Assembly (NCBI GenBank): GCA_018240895.1
Contig: JAFEEX010000004.1
Coordinates: forward strand, 41,370-105,369
Reading direction: 5' to 3'
DNA from: Pseudomonadota bacterium
GTDB taxonomy: Bacteria; Pseudomonadota; Alphaproteobacteria; Sphingomonadales; Sphingomonadaceae
Length of the DNA: 64,000 nucleotides
A program made the translations under genes and the position numbers. The notes beneath the pieces were generated by a model that was not told where the DNA came from, did not search any database, and saw only the letters and a list, made by a program, of their open reading frames with translations. Below, piece after piece: positions 44,233 through 54,125 of this stretch (positions are counted from its first letter, which is position 1; every line of letters begins with the position of its first letter).

Positions 44233-45173
44233 GCCGCCTCCTTACGCGCGGCCAGCGCATCGGCAATGATGATTTCCACCAGTTCGCCATATTCAATCCC
44301 CAGATGCCGCGCCTGTTCCGGCACCAGGCTGAGCGGGGTCATTCCCGGCTGGGTGTTGGTTTCCAGCACGAACAACCCTTCAACCCCGCGTTCATCATCC
44401 CAGCGGAAATCGGTGCGGCTGCACCCCTTGCAGCCAAGAAGCTGGTGGCAGCGCAGCGCCAGGTCCAGACAGGCCTGGGTTATTTCATCAGGAATTTCCG
44501 CCGGGCAGACGTGCTGGGTCATGCCTTCGGTATATTTGGCGTCAAAATCATAGAAGCCGGACTTTGGCTTCAGTTCGGTGACCATCAATGCCCGCTCGCC
44601 CAGGACCGCCGTGGTCAGTTCGCGCCCGCGGATATAGGGTTCGGCCAGCAGACGGTCGAATTCCTGCCACGGCCCCTTGGCATCGCGGCTGATCGGGTTG
44701 CCATAATTCCCTTCCGCGGTGACGATTGCCACACCAACCGAAGACCCTTCGTTGACCGGCTTCAGCACATAGGGCCGCTCCAGCGGGTCGCGCTGGTGAA
44801 TCTCGCGCGTTTCGACAATCCGCCCGCCGGGCATGGGGATGCCATGCGGCACCAGCGCCTGCTTGGTCAGTTCCTTGTCAATCGCGATGACCGAGGTGGC
44901 AAGGCCGGAATGGGTATAGGTCAGCCCCATCAGGTCCATCATCCCCTGCACCGTCCCGTCTTCTCCCGGAGAACCATGCAGCGCGTTGAACACCACATCG
45001 GGCGCGGTTTCGGCCAGACGCTGCGCAACATCGCGGCCCATGTCGATCCGGGTAACCTTGTGGCCGCGCTCCTCCAGCGCGGTGGCCACGCCCTCGCCGC
45101 TCATCAGCGAGACCGGCCGCTCGTTCGACCAGCCGCCCATCAGCACCGCGACGTGGAGTTTGGACAAAGACAC
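44229..45173 (-). CDS. ddl: D-alanine--D-alanine ligase
   Basis: ATP-grasp ligase of 314 residues making the D-Ala-D-Ala dipeptide. N-terminal region HVAVLMGGWSNERPVSLMSG, ATP-grasp parts RPYVLKPVNEGSSVGVAIV and GCKGCSRTDFRWDDE, and the end FVLETNTQPGMTPLSLVPEQ with the Mg ligands. I place the start at GTG 45173 (MSLSKLHVA), with GGAG 9 bases upstream; this site touches the end of the family A palindrome, so the repeat lies directly before the ribosome site. Its 3' end overlaps ftsQ by 4 bases. Confidence 0.93.
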   Translation of the reverse strand: MSLSKLHVAVLMGGWSNERPVSLMSGEGVATALEERGHKVTRIDMGRDVAQRLAETAPDVVFNALHGSPGEDGTVQGMMDLMGLTYTHSGLATSVIAIDKELTKQALVPHGIPMPGGRIVETREIHQRDPLERPYVLKPVNEGSSVGVAIVTAEGNYGNPISRDAKGPWQEFDRLLAEPYIRGRELTTAVLGERALMVTELKPKSGFYDFDAKYTEGMTQHVCPAEIPDEITQACLDLALRCHQLLGCKGCSRTDFRWDDERGVEGLFVLETNTQPGMTPLSLVPEQARHLGIEYGELVEIIIADALAARKEAA

Positions 45174-45184
45174 TCTAACAATCT

Positions 45185-45249
45185 CCGTTCGTGTCGAGCG
45201 AAGTCGAGACACCGCGCGCCCGTGTCTCGACTTCGCTCGACACGAACGG
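45185..45249. repeat. Palindromic repeat, family A (copy 2, perfect)
   Basis: Perfect 28-base arms (45185-45212 and 45222-45249) around a 9-base loop, filling most of the 93-base murB-ddl gap. The arm core GTGTCGAGCGAAGTCGAGAC is shared with the copy at 18961. In mRNA this would be a very stable hairpin directly upstream of the ddl ribosome site. Confidence 0.95.
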
Positions 45250-45266
45250 GGTTGGGATGAAGCCTG

Positions 45267-46265
45267 TCATGGCCGTCCCACCCTTTGAATTTCCCACTCA
45301 AGCGCAATGCCCGAATGTGCCTTGACCCTGCGCCGCACTTCCTCGCCCAGTCCCTCAATGTCCGCGCTGGTTGCCTCACCCAGGTTGAGCAGGAAATTGC
45401 AATGCTTTTCGCTGACCTGCGCACCGCCGATTGTCAGCCCCCGGCACCCGGCCTGATCGACCAGTTGCCAAGCCTTTTGGCCGCCAGAAATTTCAGGGGC
45501 CGGGTTCTTGAAGGTGCTGCCGCCGGTCTTGCTGCGCAGCGGCTGGCTGGCCTCGCGGCTGGCGGAGATGCGGTCCATCTCGGTCTGGATCGCCGCCGGA
45601 TCACCCATGCGCCCCTTGAACCGCGCCGCCACCACGATCGCGCCATCGGGCAGTTCGCTATGGCGGTAGGTATAGTGCAGGTCCGCCGCCGTCAGGGTGC
45701 GCAGCGACCCATCGCGCAGCACCACGTCGCAATCAACCAGAATGTCCTTCACCTCACCGCCATAGGCGCCGCCGTTCATCCGCACGAAGCCGCCGACCGT
45801 GCCGGGGATCGATCGGAGGAACTCCAGCCCGGCGATGCCATTGTCGCGCGCGGTCGAAGACACCAGAATGCCCGAAGCCCCCGCCCCGCAATCGAGCGTC
45901 AGATCGGCGCTTCCGCTCACCCTGGCAAAGGCCTTGCCCAGCCGCACCACCACGCCCGGCACCCCGCCATCACGCACGATAAGGTTGGAACCAAGCCCCA
46001 GCGCCATAACCGGTAAGGCGGGATCAAGGCCGCGCAGAAAGGCTTGCAGATCGGCCAGGTCTTTCGGTTCGAACAGCCACTGCGCAGTGCCGCCGGACTT
46101 GAACCAGACCAGCGGAGCGAGCGGGGCGTTGGGGGTTAGCTTTCCCCGAACCCCAGGCAGCGCACGGGCTTCGGCAGGCTCAGCCTGAGCGGGTTTGAGG
46201 GAAATTTCCCCCTCCGCTCGTGCTGAGCCTGTCGAAGCACGCGCGCCAAGGTCGGCCCCGTTCAC
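45267..46265 (-). CDS. murB: UDP-N-acetylenolpyruvoylglucosamine reductase, with repeat-derived N-terminal extension
   Basis: MurB of 332 residues, reducing UDP-GlcNAc-enolpyruvate to UDP-MurNAc. FAD-binding parts: [32 protein letters not shown]; active site SGGSTFKN-like [10 protein letters not shown] near the end. The start at GTG 46265 overlaps the murC stop (GTGA) and has GGAGGG upstream, so it is strongly coupled. The family core begins only at about residue 36 ([11 protein letters not shown]); residues 10-34 (STGSARAE and QAEPAEA) are the translation of a family B palindromic repeat that sits in frame here (46165-46240). I see no alternative start after it. Confidence 0.92.
   Translation of the reverse strand: MNGADLGARASTGSARAEGEISLKPAQAEPAEARALPGVRGKLTPNAPLAPLVWFKSGGTAQWLFEPKDLADLQAFLRGLDPALPVMALGLGSNLIVRDGGVPGVVVRLGKAFARVSGSADLTLDCGAGASGILVSSTARDNGIAGLEFLRSIPGTVGGFVRMNGGAYGGEVKDILVDCDVVLRDGSLRTLTAADLHYTYRHSELPDGAIVVAARFKGRMGDPAAIQTEMDRISASREASQPLRSKTGGSTFKNPAPEISGGQKAWQLVDQAGCRGLTIGGAQVSEKHCNFLLNLGEATSADIEGLGEEVRRRVKAHSGIALEWEIQRVGRP
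46165..46240. repeat. Family B palindromic repeat inside murB
   Basis: Arms GGGCTTCGGCAGGCTCAGCC (46165 onward) and GTGCTGAGCCTGTCGAAGCA on the other side pair over about 25 bases with mismatches, around an about 22-base centre. The whole element is translated in frame as part of murB. Confidence 0.85.
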
Positions 46266-47665
46266 GCCGCCCTCCGCGCCTTGACCGCATCGGCCAGCCC
46301 CGCCGCCCACTTGGTGATGTCGCCCGCGCCAAGGCAGACCACCATGTCACCCGGCTGGGCCACATCGGCCAGCGCCTGAGCCAGCGCATCCGGCCCGGCA
46401 ATCGCCTGGGCAGAACGGTGCCCGCGCGCCTTCATGCCGGCAACCATCGCCTCGCTGTCTACCCCTTCGATCGGGGCTTCGCCCGCCGGATAGACCGGGG
46501 CGGCATAGACCAGATCGGCATCGTTGAAGGCGGCGGAAAAGTCATCCAGATGATCGCGCAGCCGGGTGAAGCGGTGCGGCTGGACCACGGCGATCACCCG
46601 GCCCGTCCCCACCCCTTCGCGCGCAGCGGCCAGCACCGCGCGGATCTCGACCGGGTGGTGGCCGTAATCGTCAATCACCGTTACCCCGTCAACCTCACCC
46701 ACCTTGGTGAAGCGGCGCTTGACCCCGGTGAACTTGGCAAAGCCGGTGCGGATCAGATCGTCCGATACGCCCATTTCCACCGCCACCGCCACAGCGGCCA
46801 GCGCGTTCTGAACGTTGTGGCGGCCGGGCATCGGCAAGTCGATCCCCTCAATCCGGCGGAAGCTGCCATCCCGTTCGCGGATCGCCACGTCAAAGCGGTT
46901 GCCGCCGGAATAGGGCGTCACGTTCTCGCCCCGCACATCGGCCTGGGCGGAAAAGCCATAGGTCACCACCCGGCGATCGCGGATCTTGGGGATGATCGCC
47001 TGAACCTCGGCATGGTCAATGCACAGCACCGCACAGCCATAGAACGGCACATTTTCGATAAATTCGACGAAGGCGTCCTTGATCGCGTCAAAATTACCAT
47101 AGTGTTCAAGGTGTTCGGGATCGATATTGGTAACGATTGCGATGGTGCCGTCCAGCCGCAGGAACGAACCGTCACTCTCGTCCGCCTCCACCACCATCCA
47201 TTCGCTTTCACCCAGCCGGGCGTTGGAGCCATAGGAATTGATGATCCCGCCGTTGATCACGGTCGGATCGACCCCGCCCGCGTCAAGCAGCGCCGCGACC
47301 AGCGAAGTCGTGGTGGTCTTGCCGTGGGTTCCGGCCACCGCCACCGTGCGCTTCAGCCGCATCAGCTCGGCCAGCATTTCGGCGCGGCGCACCACCGGCA
47401 CGCGGTGTTCCAGCGCGGCGGCGACTTCGGGATTGTTGCGCTTGACCGCGGTGGAGGTAACCACCACCGCCGCATCGCCAAGGTTTTCGGCGGCATGGCC
47501 GATCATCACCTTGATGCCGCGTCCGCGCAGTCCTTCAACCACATAGCCTTCGGCAATGTCGCTGCCTTGCACGGTGTAACCCAGGTTGTTCATCACCTCG
47601 GCAATGCCCGACATCCCGATCCCGCCGATTCCGACAAAGTGGATCGTGCCGATATCGGTGGGCAT
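46262..47665 (-). CDS. murC: UDP-N-acetylmuramate--L-alanine ligase
   Basis: MurC of 467 residues. N-terminal [20 protein letters not shown] with UDP-binding Gly-rich loop (residues 9-18), ATP P-loop AGTHGKTT (111-118), and later [20 protein letters not shown] and [14 protein letters not shown]. Alternative ATG at 47701 adds 12 residues; I take 47665 because the conserved part [10 protein letters not shown] begins 2 residues on and GGGCGG precedes it. It is separated from murG by 157 bases that hold a family B repeat, and its stop overlaps the murB start. Confidence 0.94.
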   Translation of the reverse strand: MPTDIGTIHFVGIGGIGMSGIAEVMNNLGYTVQGSDIAEGYVVEGLRGRGIKVMIGHAAENLGDAAVVVTSTAVKRNNPEVAAALEHRVPVVRRAEMLAELMRLKRTVAVAGTHGKTTTTSLVAALLDAGGVDPTVINGGIINSYGSNARLGESEWMVVEADESDGSFLRLDGTIAIVTNIDPEHLEHYGNFDAIKDAFVEFIENVPFYGCAVLCIDHAEVQAIIPKIRDRRVVTYGFSAQADVRGENVTPYSGGNRFDVAIRERDGSFRRIEGIDLPMPGRHNVQNALAAVAVAVEMGVSDDLIRTGFAKFTGVKRRFTKVGEVDGVTVIDDYGHHPVEIRAVLAAAREGVGTGRVIAVVQPHRFTRLRDHLDDFSAAFNDADLVYAAPVYPAGEAPIEGVDSEAMVAGMKARGHRSAQAIAGPDALAQALADVAQPGDMVVCLGAGDITKWAAGLADAVKARRAA

Positions 47666-47721
47666 CCGCCCGCCCCCGGTCTGGCGCAAGGCGCGCTTCA
47701 TGTTGCGGCACCGCTGCGCGC

Positions 47722-47802
47722 GGCCTTCGACAGGCTCCGGCTGAGCGGGGTTTGGAATTGAGCGGAGTGCAACGCCCACTCATGCTGAGCCTGTCGAAGC
47801 AC
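47722..47802. repeat. Family B palindromic repeat in the murG-murC gap
   Basis: Left half CTTCGACAGGCTCCGGCTGA and right half TGCTGAGCCTGTCGAAGCAC form an imperfect stem around a centre of about 24 bases. It also shares GAGTGCAACGC with the half-copy before obgE. Confidence 0.9.
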
Positions 47803-47822
47803 AGGCGATACCACGACCCCGC

Positions 47823-48986
47823 TCACGCCACCTGCTCCTGCCCCTGGGCCGCGATCGACCGTGCCACCTGGATCACGTCCATCATCAGCTTTCCGCCAAA
47901 CCCTTCGATCAGATCGGCCAGATCGCGCGCGGCGTTGGGATAGCCGCAATTCCACGCGGCATGAGCGGCGGTGGACAGCGTTTCAGGATTCATTGCGATT
48001 GCCTGCACCTGCTTGGCCAGTTCCACCGGGGTAAACCTGTCCTGCCGGATCATCCGCGCCCCGCCCACTGCGCAGACTTCCGCGGTGTTGTAGAACTGGT
48101 GATCATCAGTGGCGATCGGCAACGGCACCAGAATCGCCGGGCGGCCAACGTCAGTCAGCTCTGCAATGGTAGAGGCCCCGGCGCGGCCGATGAACAGGTG
48201 CGCGTCGGCCAGGCGGCTGGCCATGTCTTCAAAATAGGTGCCCAGTTCAGCGGGAATGTCGTGGCTGGAATAACGATCCCGCACCGCCTCGATATCCTCA
48301 GGCCGGCACTGCTGAGTGACTTGCAGCCGGTTGCGCAGCGCCGGCGGCAGCATCGCCAGACCATCGGGCACCACTTGCGAAAGAACGCCCGCGCCCTGGC
48401 TGCCACCGGTAACCAGTACGCGCAGCAGGCTGTCAGCGCCCAGCGCCGGGAACGGCCGGTCGCGCAGCGCCAGCACCTCTGCCCTTACCGGGTTGCCCAC
48501 CACGTGAACCTTGCCGGCATATTTCTCCGGCAGCTTGTGAACCTCGTGATATGATGTGGCGATAACATCAACCCGCCCGGCCAGAAAGCGGTTGACCCGG
48601 CCAAGCACCGCGTTCTGTTCATGAATCACGCTGGGCACCCTGGCGGACGTGGCCGCCCACAGCGCGGGCAGCGCCGGATAGCCGCCAAAGCCAATCACCG
48701 CCGATGGCTGAAAACTTTCAAACAGGCGCAGCGCCATGCGCCGCCCTTCCAGAATCGCGCCAATCCCCCTGGGCCACTGCAAGGGATTCTTCCCGATCCG
48801 CCCGGCGGGCAGGACGTGGGAAACCAGCGACGGCGGCTTGCCCGGCAGCTTCGCCCCGCGCGCGTCGGTAATCAGCGCCACATGATGTCCGCGCGCCTCA
48901 AGCTCTGCCGCCAGTGCAAACGCGGGGATCAGGTGCCCCCCGGTTCCACCCGCGGCAAGGACGTAGTGACGGCTGACAGTGCTCAT
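47823..48986 (-). CDS. murG: UDP-N-acetylglucosamine--MurNAc-pentapeptide transferase
   Basis: MurG of 387 residues, the GT28 enzyme that turns lipid I into lipid II at the inner face of the membrane. Gly-rich loop AAGGTGGHLIPAFALA (GGTGGH at residues 13-18), IGFGGYPALPA, HEQNAVLGRVNR, and the donor motif VTGGSQGAGVLSQVVPDGL and IGRAGASTIAELTDVGRPAI. ATG 48986 overlaps the ftsW stop. All key blocks are intact. Confidence 0.95.
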   Translation of the reverse strand: MSTVSRHYVLAAGGTGGHLIPAFALAAELEARGHHVALITDARGAKLPGKPPSLVSHVLPAGRIGKNPLQWPRGIGAILEGRRMALRLFESFQPSAVIGFGGYPALPALWAATSARVPSVIHEQNAVLGRVNRFLAGRVDVIATSYHEVHKLPEKYAGKVHVVGNPVRAEVLALRDRPFPALGADSLLRVLVTGGSQGAGVLSQVVPDGLAMLPPALRNRLQVTQQCRPEDIEAVRDRYSSHDIPAELGTYFEDMASRLADAHLFIGRAGASTIAELTDVGRPAILVPLPIATDDHQFYNTAEVCAVGGARMIRQDRFTPVELAKQVQAIAMNPETLSTAAHAAWNCGYPNAARDLADLIEGFGGKLMMDVIQVARSIAAQGQEQVA

Positions 48987-50203
48987 TTTCCGGCTCCGAC
49001 CTGGCGAAGGCTGAATCCTTCGCGTTTCAGGAAGGGATTACGCCGGGTAATCGCAATGAGGAAGCCCACACCAAGGCACAGCGCAATGGTTGATGATCCG
49101 CCATAGGAAATCAGCGGCAGCGTCATGCCCTTGGACGGGAACAACTGCAGGTTGACCAGAATATTGATAAAGGCCTGCCCGCCAAGCTGGGCCGTCAGCC
49201 CGGCGGCGGCCAGGGTGGTGAACAGATCTTCCTCGTCCAGCAGGCGGAACATCACCCGCAACACGAATGCCAGATACAGCACCACGATCACCGCGCAGGC
49301 CAGCAGGCCAAACTCTTCCCCGATTACCGACAGGATATAATCGGTATGCGCCTCTGGCAGGCCGAACTTGCGGGTGCCCAGCCACAGCCCGGCCCCGCTC
49401 CAGCCCCCGCCCAGCAGGGTACGCTGCGCCAGATCGACCTGATCGAAAGCCGTGCCGCCGCCCAGAAAGGCGTCAATCCGGTGCCGGCCGTTTTCATAGA
49501 ACATATAGGCAATGACTACGGCGACCATGCCCAGCCCGAAAGTTGCAAAAATCCGCTTCACCGGAATTCCGCACATCAGGACCATCACGAACCACACGCC
49601 CGCAAACAGCACGGTCGATCCGAAATCAGGCTGCATCATCAGGAACATGGCGATGATTGCCATGATTGCGGTGGCAATCGCGATCACCGGAATCTTGGGG
49701 TCGCGCGCCCGCCATGACAGGATCCAGGCAACGCCGATGGCGAAGCTGGGCTTGAGGAATTCCGACGGTTGCAGCGAAATGCCAAGGTTCAGCCAGCGCC
49801 GCGCCCCGTTTACCGAATAGCCGATCACCGGCACCAGCATCAGCGCCACCAGCATCGCCGCGCCGAGCAGGATCCCCGCCTGACGCGCGCGTTCCCTGGG
49901 CAGCATAGATGCGCCGAACATCGCGATCAGCCCCAGCGCCTGCCAGCGCAGGTGGATGTAGAAAAAGTGCAGGTCATCCAGCTTTACCTTGGCGGTGGAC
50001 AGCCGCCGCGCCGATGCCGGCGATGAAGCGGCAACGGCAATCGCCCCAATAGCCATCAGCGACAGGACCAGCACCAGCAGCACCCGGTCAATCTCGCGCC
50101 ACCAGATCGCCAGTTCGCTGCGCCGGCCCCGCTGCTGGCGCTGTGCGGCAACGCCGGGGGTTCTGCGCCCGGCACTGGGCACGAAGGGCGGATTTGACGC
50201 CAT
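48983..50203 (-). CDS. ftsW: Peptidoglycan glycosyltransferase FtsW (SEDS family)
   Basis: SEDS protein of 406 residues with about ten membrane helices. Conserved parts: SLQPSEFLKPSFAIGVAWIL, MLMQPDFGSTVLFAGVWF-like LMMQPDFGSTVLFAGV, the extracytoplasmic loop with the catalytic Asp region, and GMTLPLISYGGSSTIALCLG near the end. It polymerises lipid II at the septum with the partner FtsI. N-terminal about 30 residues are polar and cytosolic. Shares one base with the murD stop (TGATG). Confidence 0.94.
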   Translation of the reverse strand: MASNPPFVPSAGRRTPGVAAQRQQRGRRSELAIWWREIDRVLLVLVLSLMAIGAIAVAASSPASARRLSTAKVKLDDLHFFYIHLRWQALGLIAMFGASMLPRERARQAGILLGAAMLVALMLVPVIGYSVNGARRWLNLGISLQPSEFLKPSFAIGVAWILSWRARDPKIPVIAIATAIMAIIAMFLMMQPDFGSTVLFAGVWFVMVLMCGIPVKRIFATFGLGMVAVVIAYMFYENGRHRIDAFLGGGTAFDQVDLAQRTLLGGGWSGAGLWLGTRKFGLPEAHTDYILSVIGEEFGLLACAVIVVLYLAFVLRVMFRLLDEEDLFTTLAAAGLTAQLGGQAFINILVNLQLFPSKGMTLPLISYGGSSTIALCLGVGFLIAITRRNPFLKREGFSLRQVGAGK

Positions 50204-51564
50204 CAGCTTGGCTCTCCGGTACGGGGGGCGGACGATGCATCCGCGCGGCCCTGATCGATCAGGGCCAGGACAATCTGGCGAAAGGAATCGCCGCGCGCTT
50301 CATAATCGCGAAACTGGTCGAAACTGGCGCAGGCCGGGGACAGCAGAATCACATCGCCGGGATGTGCCGCCGTCTTGGCCTGACGGATCGCCTCGCACAT
50401 CATTTCGCTGCGGGTAACGGGCATATGCGGGGAAAGCAGATCGGCAAACTGCGGCCCGGCATCGCCGATGGTATAAGCGGCGGCAACATTGCCGAACCAC
50501 GGCGCGCATTCATCCAGCCGGTCGCCCTTGGGCAGCCCGCCGACAATCCAGTGAATGCGCCGGTCCGGGCGCGGCGGAAAGGCGGCCAGCGCCGGCGCGG
50601 TTGAGGCGGGGTTGGTTGCCTTGCTGTCGTTGATGAAGGTTACCCCATCAACCTCCGCAACGCGTTCCATCCGGTGTGGCAGCCCGCGATAGCTGGCCAG
50701 CGCCGGACGCCACTGCCCCTCGCTCAGCCCCAGCGCCTGTGCAATGGCGACCGCTGCTGCGGCGTTTTGCAGGTTATGCGGGCCTTGCAGGCTGGGCCAG
50801 TGCGGTTGCAGCGCGGCCAGATCAGCGCCATCGACAATCCGCACTTTGCCCGGCGGGCGCAATTGCGCCTCTCGCTCGGCGATTTCCAGGGTCTGGGCAT
50901 CGCCCGCGCCGAACACCGCAACCTGATCGGCCCGCTGCATCGCAAACAGCCGGGCCTTGGACGCGGTATAGCCGGCAAAGCCATCATAACGGTCAAGGTG
51001 ATCGGGCGTAAGGTTAAGCAGCACCGCCACTTCGGCTTCAAGGCTGTGCGTCAGATCGATCTGATAGCTGGACAGTTCCAGCACATAGACCCCGCCCGGG
51101 GCCAGCGGGTTCTGCCCCAGCACCGGCAAGCCGATGTTCCCGCCCATCCGCACCGGCAGCGCCGCCGATTGCAGCAGGTGGTGAACCAGCGCGGTGGTGG
51201 TCGATTTGCCATTGGTTCCGGTAATGACCACCACGCGGTGCGCCGGCAGGCTGGGCCGGCACAATGCGAACAGTTCGATATCGCCGATCACCGGCACGCC
51301 AAAACTGGCGGCATGGGCGGCGATCGGGTGGCTGTTAAGCGGGACCCCCGGGGATACGACCACGCCGGCATAGCCAGTCAGGTCAATCGCGGCAGGATCG
51401 GCCAGTTCCACCCGGCCTTCCAGCGCGCGGCGCGGCTCCTCCCGGCTGTCCCACGCGGTCACCCGCGCGCCGCCCGCCAGCAGACTTTCCGCCGCCGTCA
51501 TGCCTGAACGGGCCAGGCCCAGAACGGCATAGCGCCGCCCGGCAAAGGTGGGCGAAGTGATCAT
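50203..51564 (-). CDS. murD: UDP-N-acetylmuramoylalanine--D-glutamate ligase
   Basis: MurD of 453 residues, adding D-Glu to UDP-MurNAc-L-Ala. Starts [21 protein letters not shown]-loop ITGTNGKST (residues 114-122), then [20 protein letters not shown] and [20 protein letters not shown]. The start is ATG 51564, overlapping the mraY stop (ATGA); the open frame to 51648 is not used. Shorter linkers between the three domains than in E. coli are normal for alphaproteobacteria. Confidence 0.94.
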   Translation of the reverse strand: MITSPTFAGRRYAVLGLARSGMTAAESLLAGGARVTAWDSREEPRRALEGRVELADPAAIDLTGYAGVVVSPGVPLNSHPIAAHAASFGVPVIGDIELFALCRPSLPAHRVVVITGTNGKSTTTALVHHLLQSAALPVRMGGNIGLPVLGQNPLAPGGVYVLELSSYQIDLTHSLEAEVAVLLNLTPDHLDRYDGFAGYTASKARLFAMQRADQVAVFGAGDAQTLEIAEREAQLRPPGKVRIVDGADLAALQPHWPSLQGPHNLQNAAAAVAIAQALGLSEGQWRPALASYRGLPHRMERVAEVDGVTFINDSKATNPASTAPALAAFPPRPDRRIHWIVGGLPKGDRLDECAPWFGNVAAAYTIGDAGPQFADLLSPHMPVTRSEMMCEAIRQAKTAAHPGDVILLSPACASFDQFRDYEARGDSFRQIVLALIDQGRADASSAPRTGEPS

Positions 51565-52631
51565 CGCAGTTTGAGCGTCGACAGTCCGATCAGGGCAAGA
51601 ACGATCGAGACGATCCAGAACCGGATCACCACTGTCGATTCCTTCCACCCGAGTTGTTCGAAATGGTGGTGGATCGGGGCCATGCGGAACACCCGTTTGC
51701 CAGTCCGCTTGTACCAGAACACCTGAACGATCACTGACACCGCCTCAAGCACGAACAGTCCGCCAACAATCGCCAGCACAATTTCATGATGCGCGGCAAC
51801 CGCAATCGCGCCCAGCGCCCCGCCCAGGGCCAAACTGCCGGTATCGCCCATGAACACCGCCGCGGGCGGCGCGTTGAACCACAGGAAGGCCAGCCCCGCC
51901 CCCATGATCGCGCCGCACAGAATTGCCAGTTCACCGGCACGCGGAACGTGGGGAATGCCAAGGTAGTGGGCAAAGTCCGCCCGGCCCGCCAGATAGGCGA
52001 TGATCGCGAAGGCGCCGGCCGCGATGATCACCGGCATGGTCGCCAGCCCGTCCAGCCCGTCAGTCAGGTTGACCGCGTTGCCCGCGCCGACCATCACCAG
52101 CGCGGCAAACCCGTAATAGAGCGGCCCCATCGGGATATAGCGATTGCTGAGGAACGGCACGTACAGGTTGGTGTTGATCTGGCTGACGATCAGCCAGGCG
52201 GCAACGCCGGCCACAGCGAATTCCGCGGCCAGCCGCACCCGCCCGGGAACCCCGGCGGTGCTGCGCTTCTTGACCTTGTCATAGTCATCAAGAAAGCCGA
52301 TCAGGCCAAAACCGATCGTCACGGCCAGACAGGCCCAGACGAACGGGTTGGTCAGATCCATCCAGATCAGCATCGACAGCACCAGCGAGATCAGGATCAT
52401 CAGCCCGCCCATGGTTGGCGTGCCGCGCTTGGCCAGGTGGCTTTGCGGCCCATCCTCGCGGATCGGCTGTCCCTTGCCCTGGCGGACCCGTAGCATATTG
52501 ATGAACCGCGGACCGATGATCAGCCCGATCACCAGCGCGGTCATCAGCGCGGCACCGGCACGGAACGTCTGATAGCGGATAAGGTTCGCCAACCCTTCAA
52601 AATGGAAATACTGCGCGATCAGGAAAAGCAT
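51561..52631 (-). CDS. mraY: Phospho-N-acetylmuramoyl-pentapeptide-transferase
   Basis: MraY of 356 residues with ten predicted helices, making lipid I on undecaprenyl phosphate. The family motifs are intact: [20 protein letters not shown] (Asp pair), [34 protein letters not shown], and [13 protein letters not shown]. It starts ATG 52631, 9 bases after murF stop; this is one of the few non-overlapping junctions of the cluster. Confidence 0.95.
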   Translation of the reverse strand: MLFLIAQYFHFEGLANLIRYQTFRAGAALMTALVIGLIIGPRFINMLRVRQGKGQPIREDGPQSHLAKRGTPTMGGLMILISLVLSMLIWMDLTNPFVWACLAVTIGFGLIGFLDDYDKVKKRSTAGVPGRVRLAAEFAVAGVAAWLIVSQINTNLYVPFLSNRYIPMGPLYYGFAALVMVGAGNAVNLTDGLDGLATMPVIIAAGAFAIIAYLAGRADFAHYLGIPHVPRAGELAILCGAIMGAGLAFLWFNAPPAAVFMGDTGSLALGGALGAIAVAAHHEIVLAIVGGLFVLEAVSVIVQVFWYKRTGKRVFRMAPIHHHFEQLGWKESTVVIRFWIVSIVLALIGLSTLKLR

Positions 52632-52640
52632 CGCCTGACC

Positions 52641-54125
52641 TCAATCCTTGTTGTGGATGAGCGCGGCCACCACGGCCCCCAGCCCAACCGAATTTGAACC
52701 TTTGACCAGGATGGCATCGCCGCCTTCCAGGCCAAGCTGCCGAAGCCCGGTCAGGGCTTCTTGCGCCGAACCGCATTGCGCGAAGCGAATCGGCTTGCCA
52801 AGCGCGGCGGCTGGCGCTTTCCCCAGTTCCTCTGCCCCAAGTTCCTCTGACAGCGCCTGCATCTCGTCCCCGACAAGGAACAGATGATCAATCCGCGCGG
52901 CGGCAATCGGTTCCGCCAGGGCGGCGTGAAAGGCCGGGCCGTGTTCGCCCAGTTCCTTCATCGCCCCCAGCACGGCAATCCGCCGCCGCGCGGGGCCTGC
53001 ACCCAGCTGGGCCAGCGTCGCGCGCATCGATGCCGGGTTGGCGTTGTAGCTTTCATCGATCACCACGGCCTTGCCCGATCCGTCACCGCCCGGCGCGGCA
53101 ATCTCGCTGCGCGCGCCGCGGCCCTTCAGCCCTTCCATTTCCGCCAGTGCCAGCCCGGTCGCCCCCAGATCACCGCCCGCCGCGCGCACCGCGGCGATCA
53201 CCGCCAGCGAATTGGCGATCCAGTGATCGCCCGGCGCGGCGATGGTGTAGCAGATGCGCCGGTCACCCAGATCGGCGGTGACCAGCGACCCGCCGCCAGC
53301 AGCCGGCACGGCGTCAAGCAGACGGACCTGGGCATGGGCCGCCCGGCCAAAGGACACGACGGCGACCTTGTGCTGTTCTGCCGCTTCCTTCAGCCGGGCG
53401 TAATGAGGGCTGTCTGCCGGGATGATTGCGACCCCGCCGGGCTCCAACCCTTCGAATATTTCTGCCTTGGCATCGGCAATCGCCTCTTCGCTGCCCAGCA
53501 TCTCGATATGAGCGGGGGCAATTGTGGTGATCACCGCGACATGGGGGCGCACCAGCCGCGTCAGCGCGGCAATCTCGCCCTTGTGGTTCATGCCCATTTC
53601 AAACACGCCGAACTTGCTGCGCGCGGGCATCCGCGCCAGGCTGAGCGGCACGCCTACATGGTTGTTGTAGCTTTTGACCGAACGGTGCGCATGGCCCCTG
53701 CTCGACCGGTCAAGCGCGGCGAAGATCGCCTCCTTCACCCCGGTTTTGCCGACCGATCCGGTTACCCCGATGATCGTGGCATCGGCCCGGTTCCGCGCCG
53801 CCTTTGCCATATCCTCAAGCGCGCTTGAGGTATCCTTGACCAGCACGTGCGGCCAGCCGACCGGGCGATCGACGATTGCCCCGGCCGCCCCCTTGGCAAA
53901 GGCCATGTCGATAAAGCGGTGGCCGTCCATCGCTTCGCCCTTCAGCGCAAAAAACAGATCACCCTCCATCACATCACGGCTGTCGATATCCGCGCCGGAA
54001 ACCTGAAAATCGGCAGAAGGAACCCCGCCTGTGGCCGCGGCAATCTCACCAGCGCTCCACAGGGCCAGGCCCAGCGAATCCTCTGGCTGGACCGGCCATT
54101 CGATGATCCGGGCACAGGCATTCAT
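52641..54125 (-). CDS. murF: UDP-N-acetylmuramoyl-tripeptide--D-alanyl-D-alanine ligase
   Basis: MurF of 494 residues. It joins D-Ala-D-Ala (from Ddl) to the tripeptide. P-loop VTGSVGKTG at residues 121-129; further blocks: VFEMGMNHKGEIAALTRL (with Glu-Met-Gly), SYNNHVGVPLSLARM, and VIDESYNANPASMRATLAQL. Start ATG 54125 overlaps the murE stop; GTG 54134 in frame is an alternative without a ribosome site. Confidence 0.94.
   Translation of the reverse strand: MNACARIIEWPVQPEDSLGLALWSAGEIAAATGGVPSADFQVSGADIDSRDVMEGDLFFALKGEAMDGHRFIDMAFAKGAAGAIVDRPVGWPHVLVKDTSSALEDMAKAARNRADATIIGVTGSVGKTGVKEAIFAALDRSSRGHAHRSVKSYNNHVGVPLSLARMPARSKFGVFEMGMNHKGEIAALTRLVRPHVAVITTIAPAHIEMLGSEEAIADAKAEIFEGLEPGGVAIIPADSPHYARLKEAAEQHKVAVVSFGRAAHAQVRLLDAVPAAGGGSLVTADLGDRRICYTIAAPGDHWIANSLAVIAAVRAAGGDLGATGLALAEMEGLKGRGARSEIAAPGGDGSGKAVVIDESYNANPASMRATLAQLGAGPARRRIAVLGAMKELGEHGPAFHAALAEPIAAARIDHLFLVGDEMQALSEELGAEELGKAPAAALGKPIRFAQCGSAQEALTGLRQLGLEGGDAILVKGSNSVGLGAVVAALIHNKD

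Noticed and set aside
46220-47761. 513-codon plus-strand frame opposite murC
   Set aside because: Antisense shadow; composition is His/Arg/Gly-rich and without domain, while MurC is complete on the other strand.
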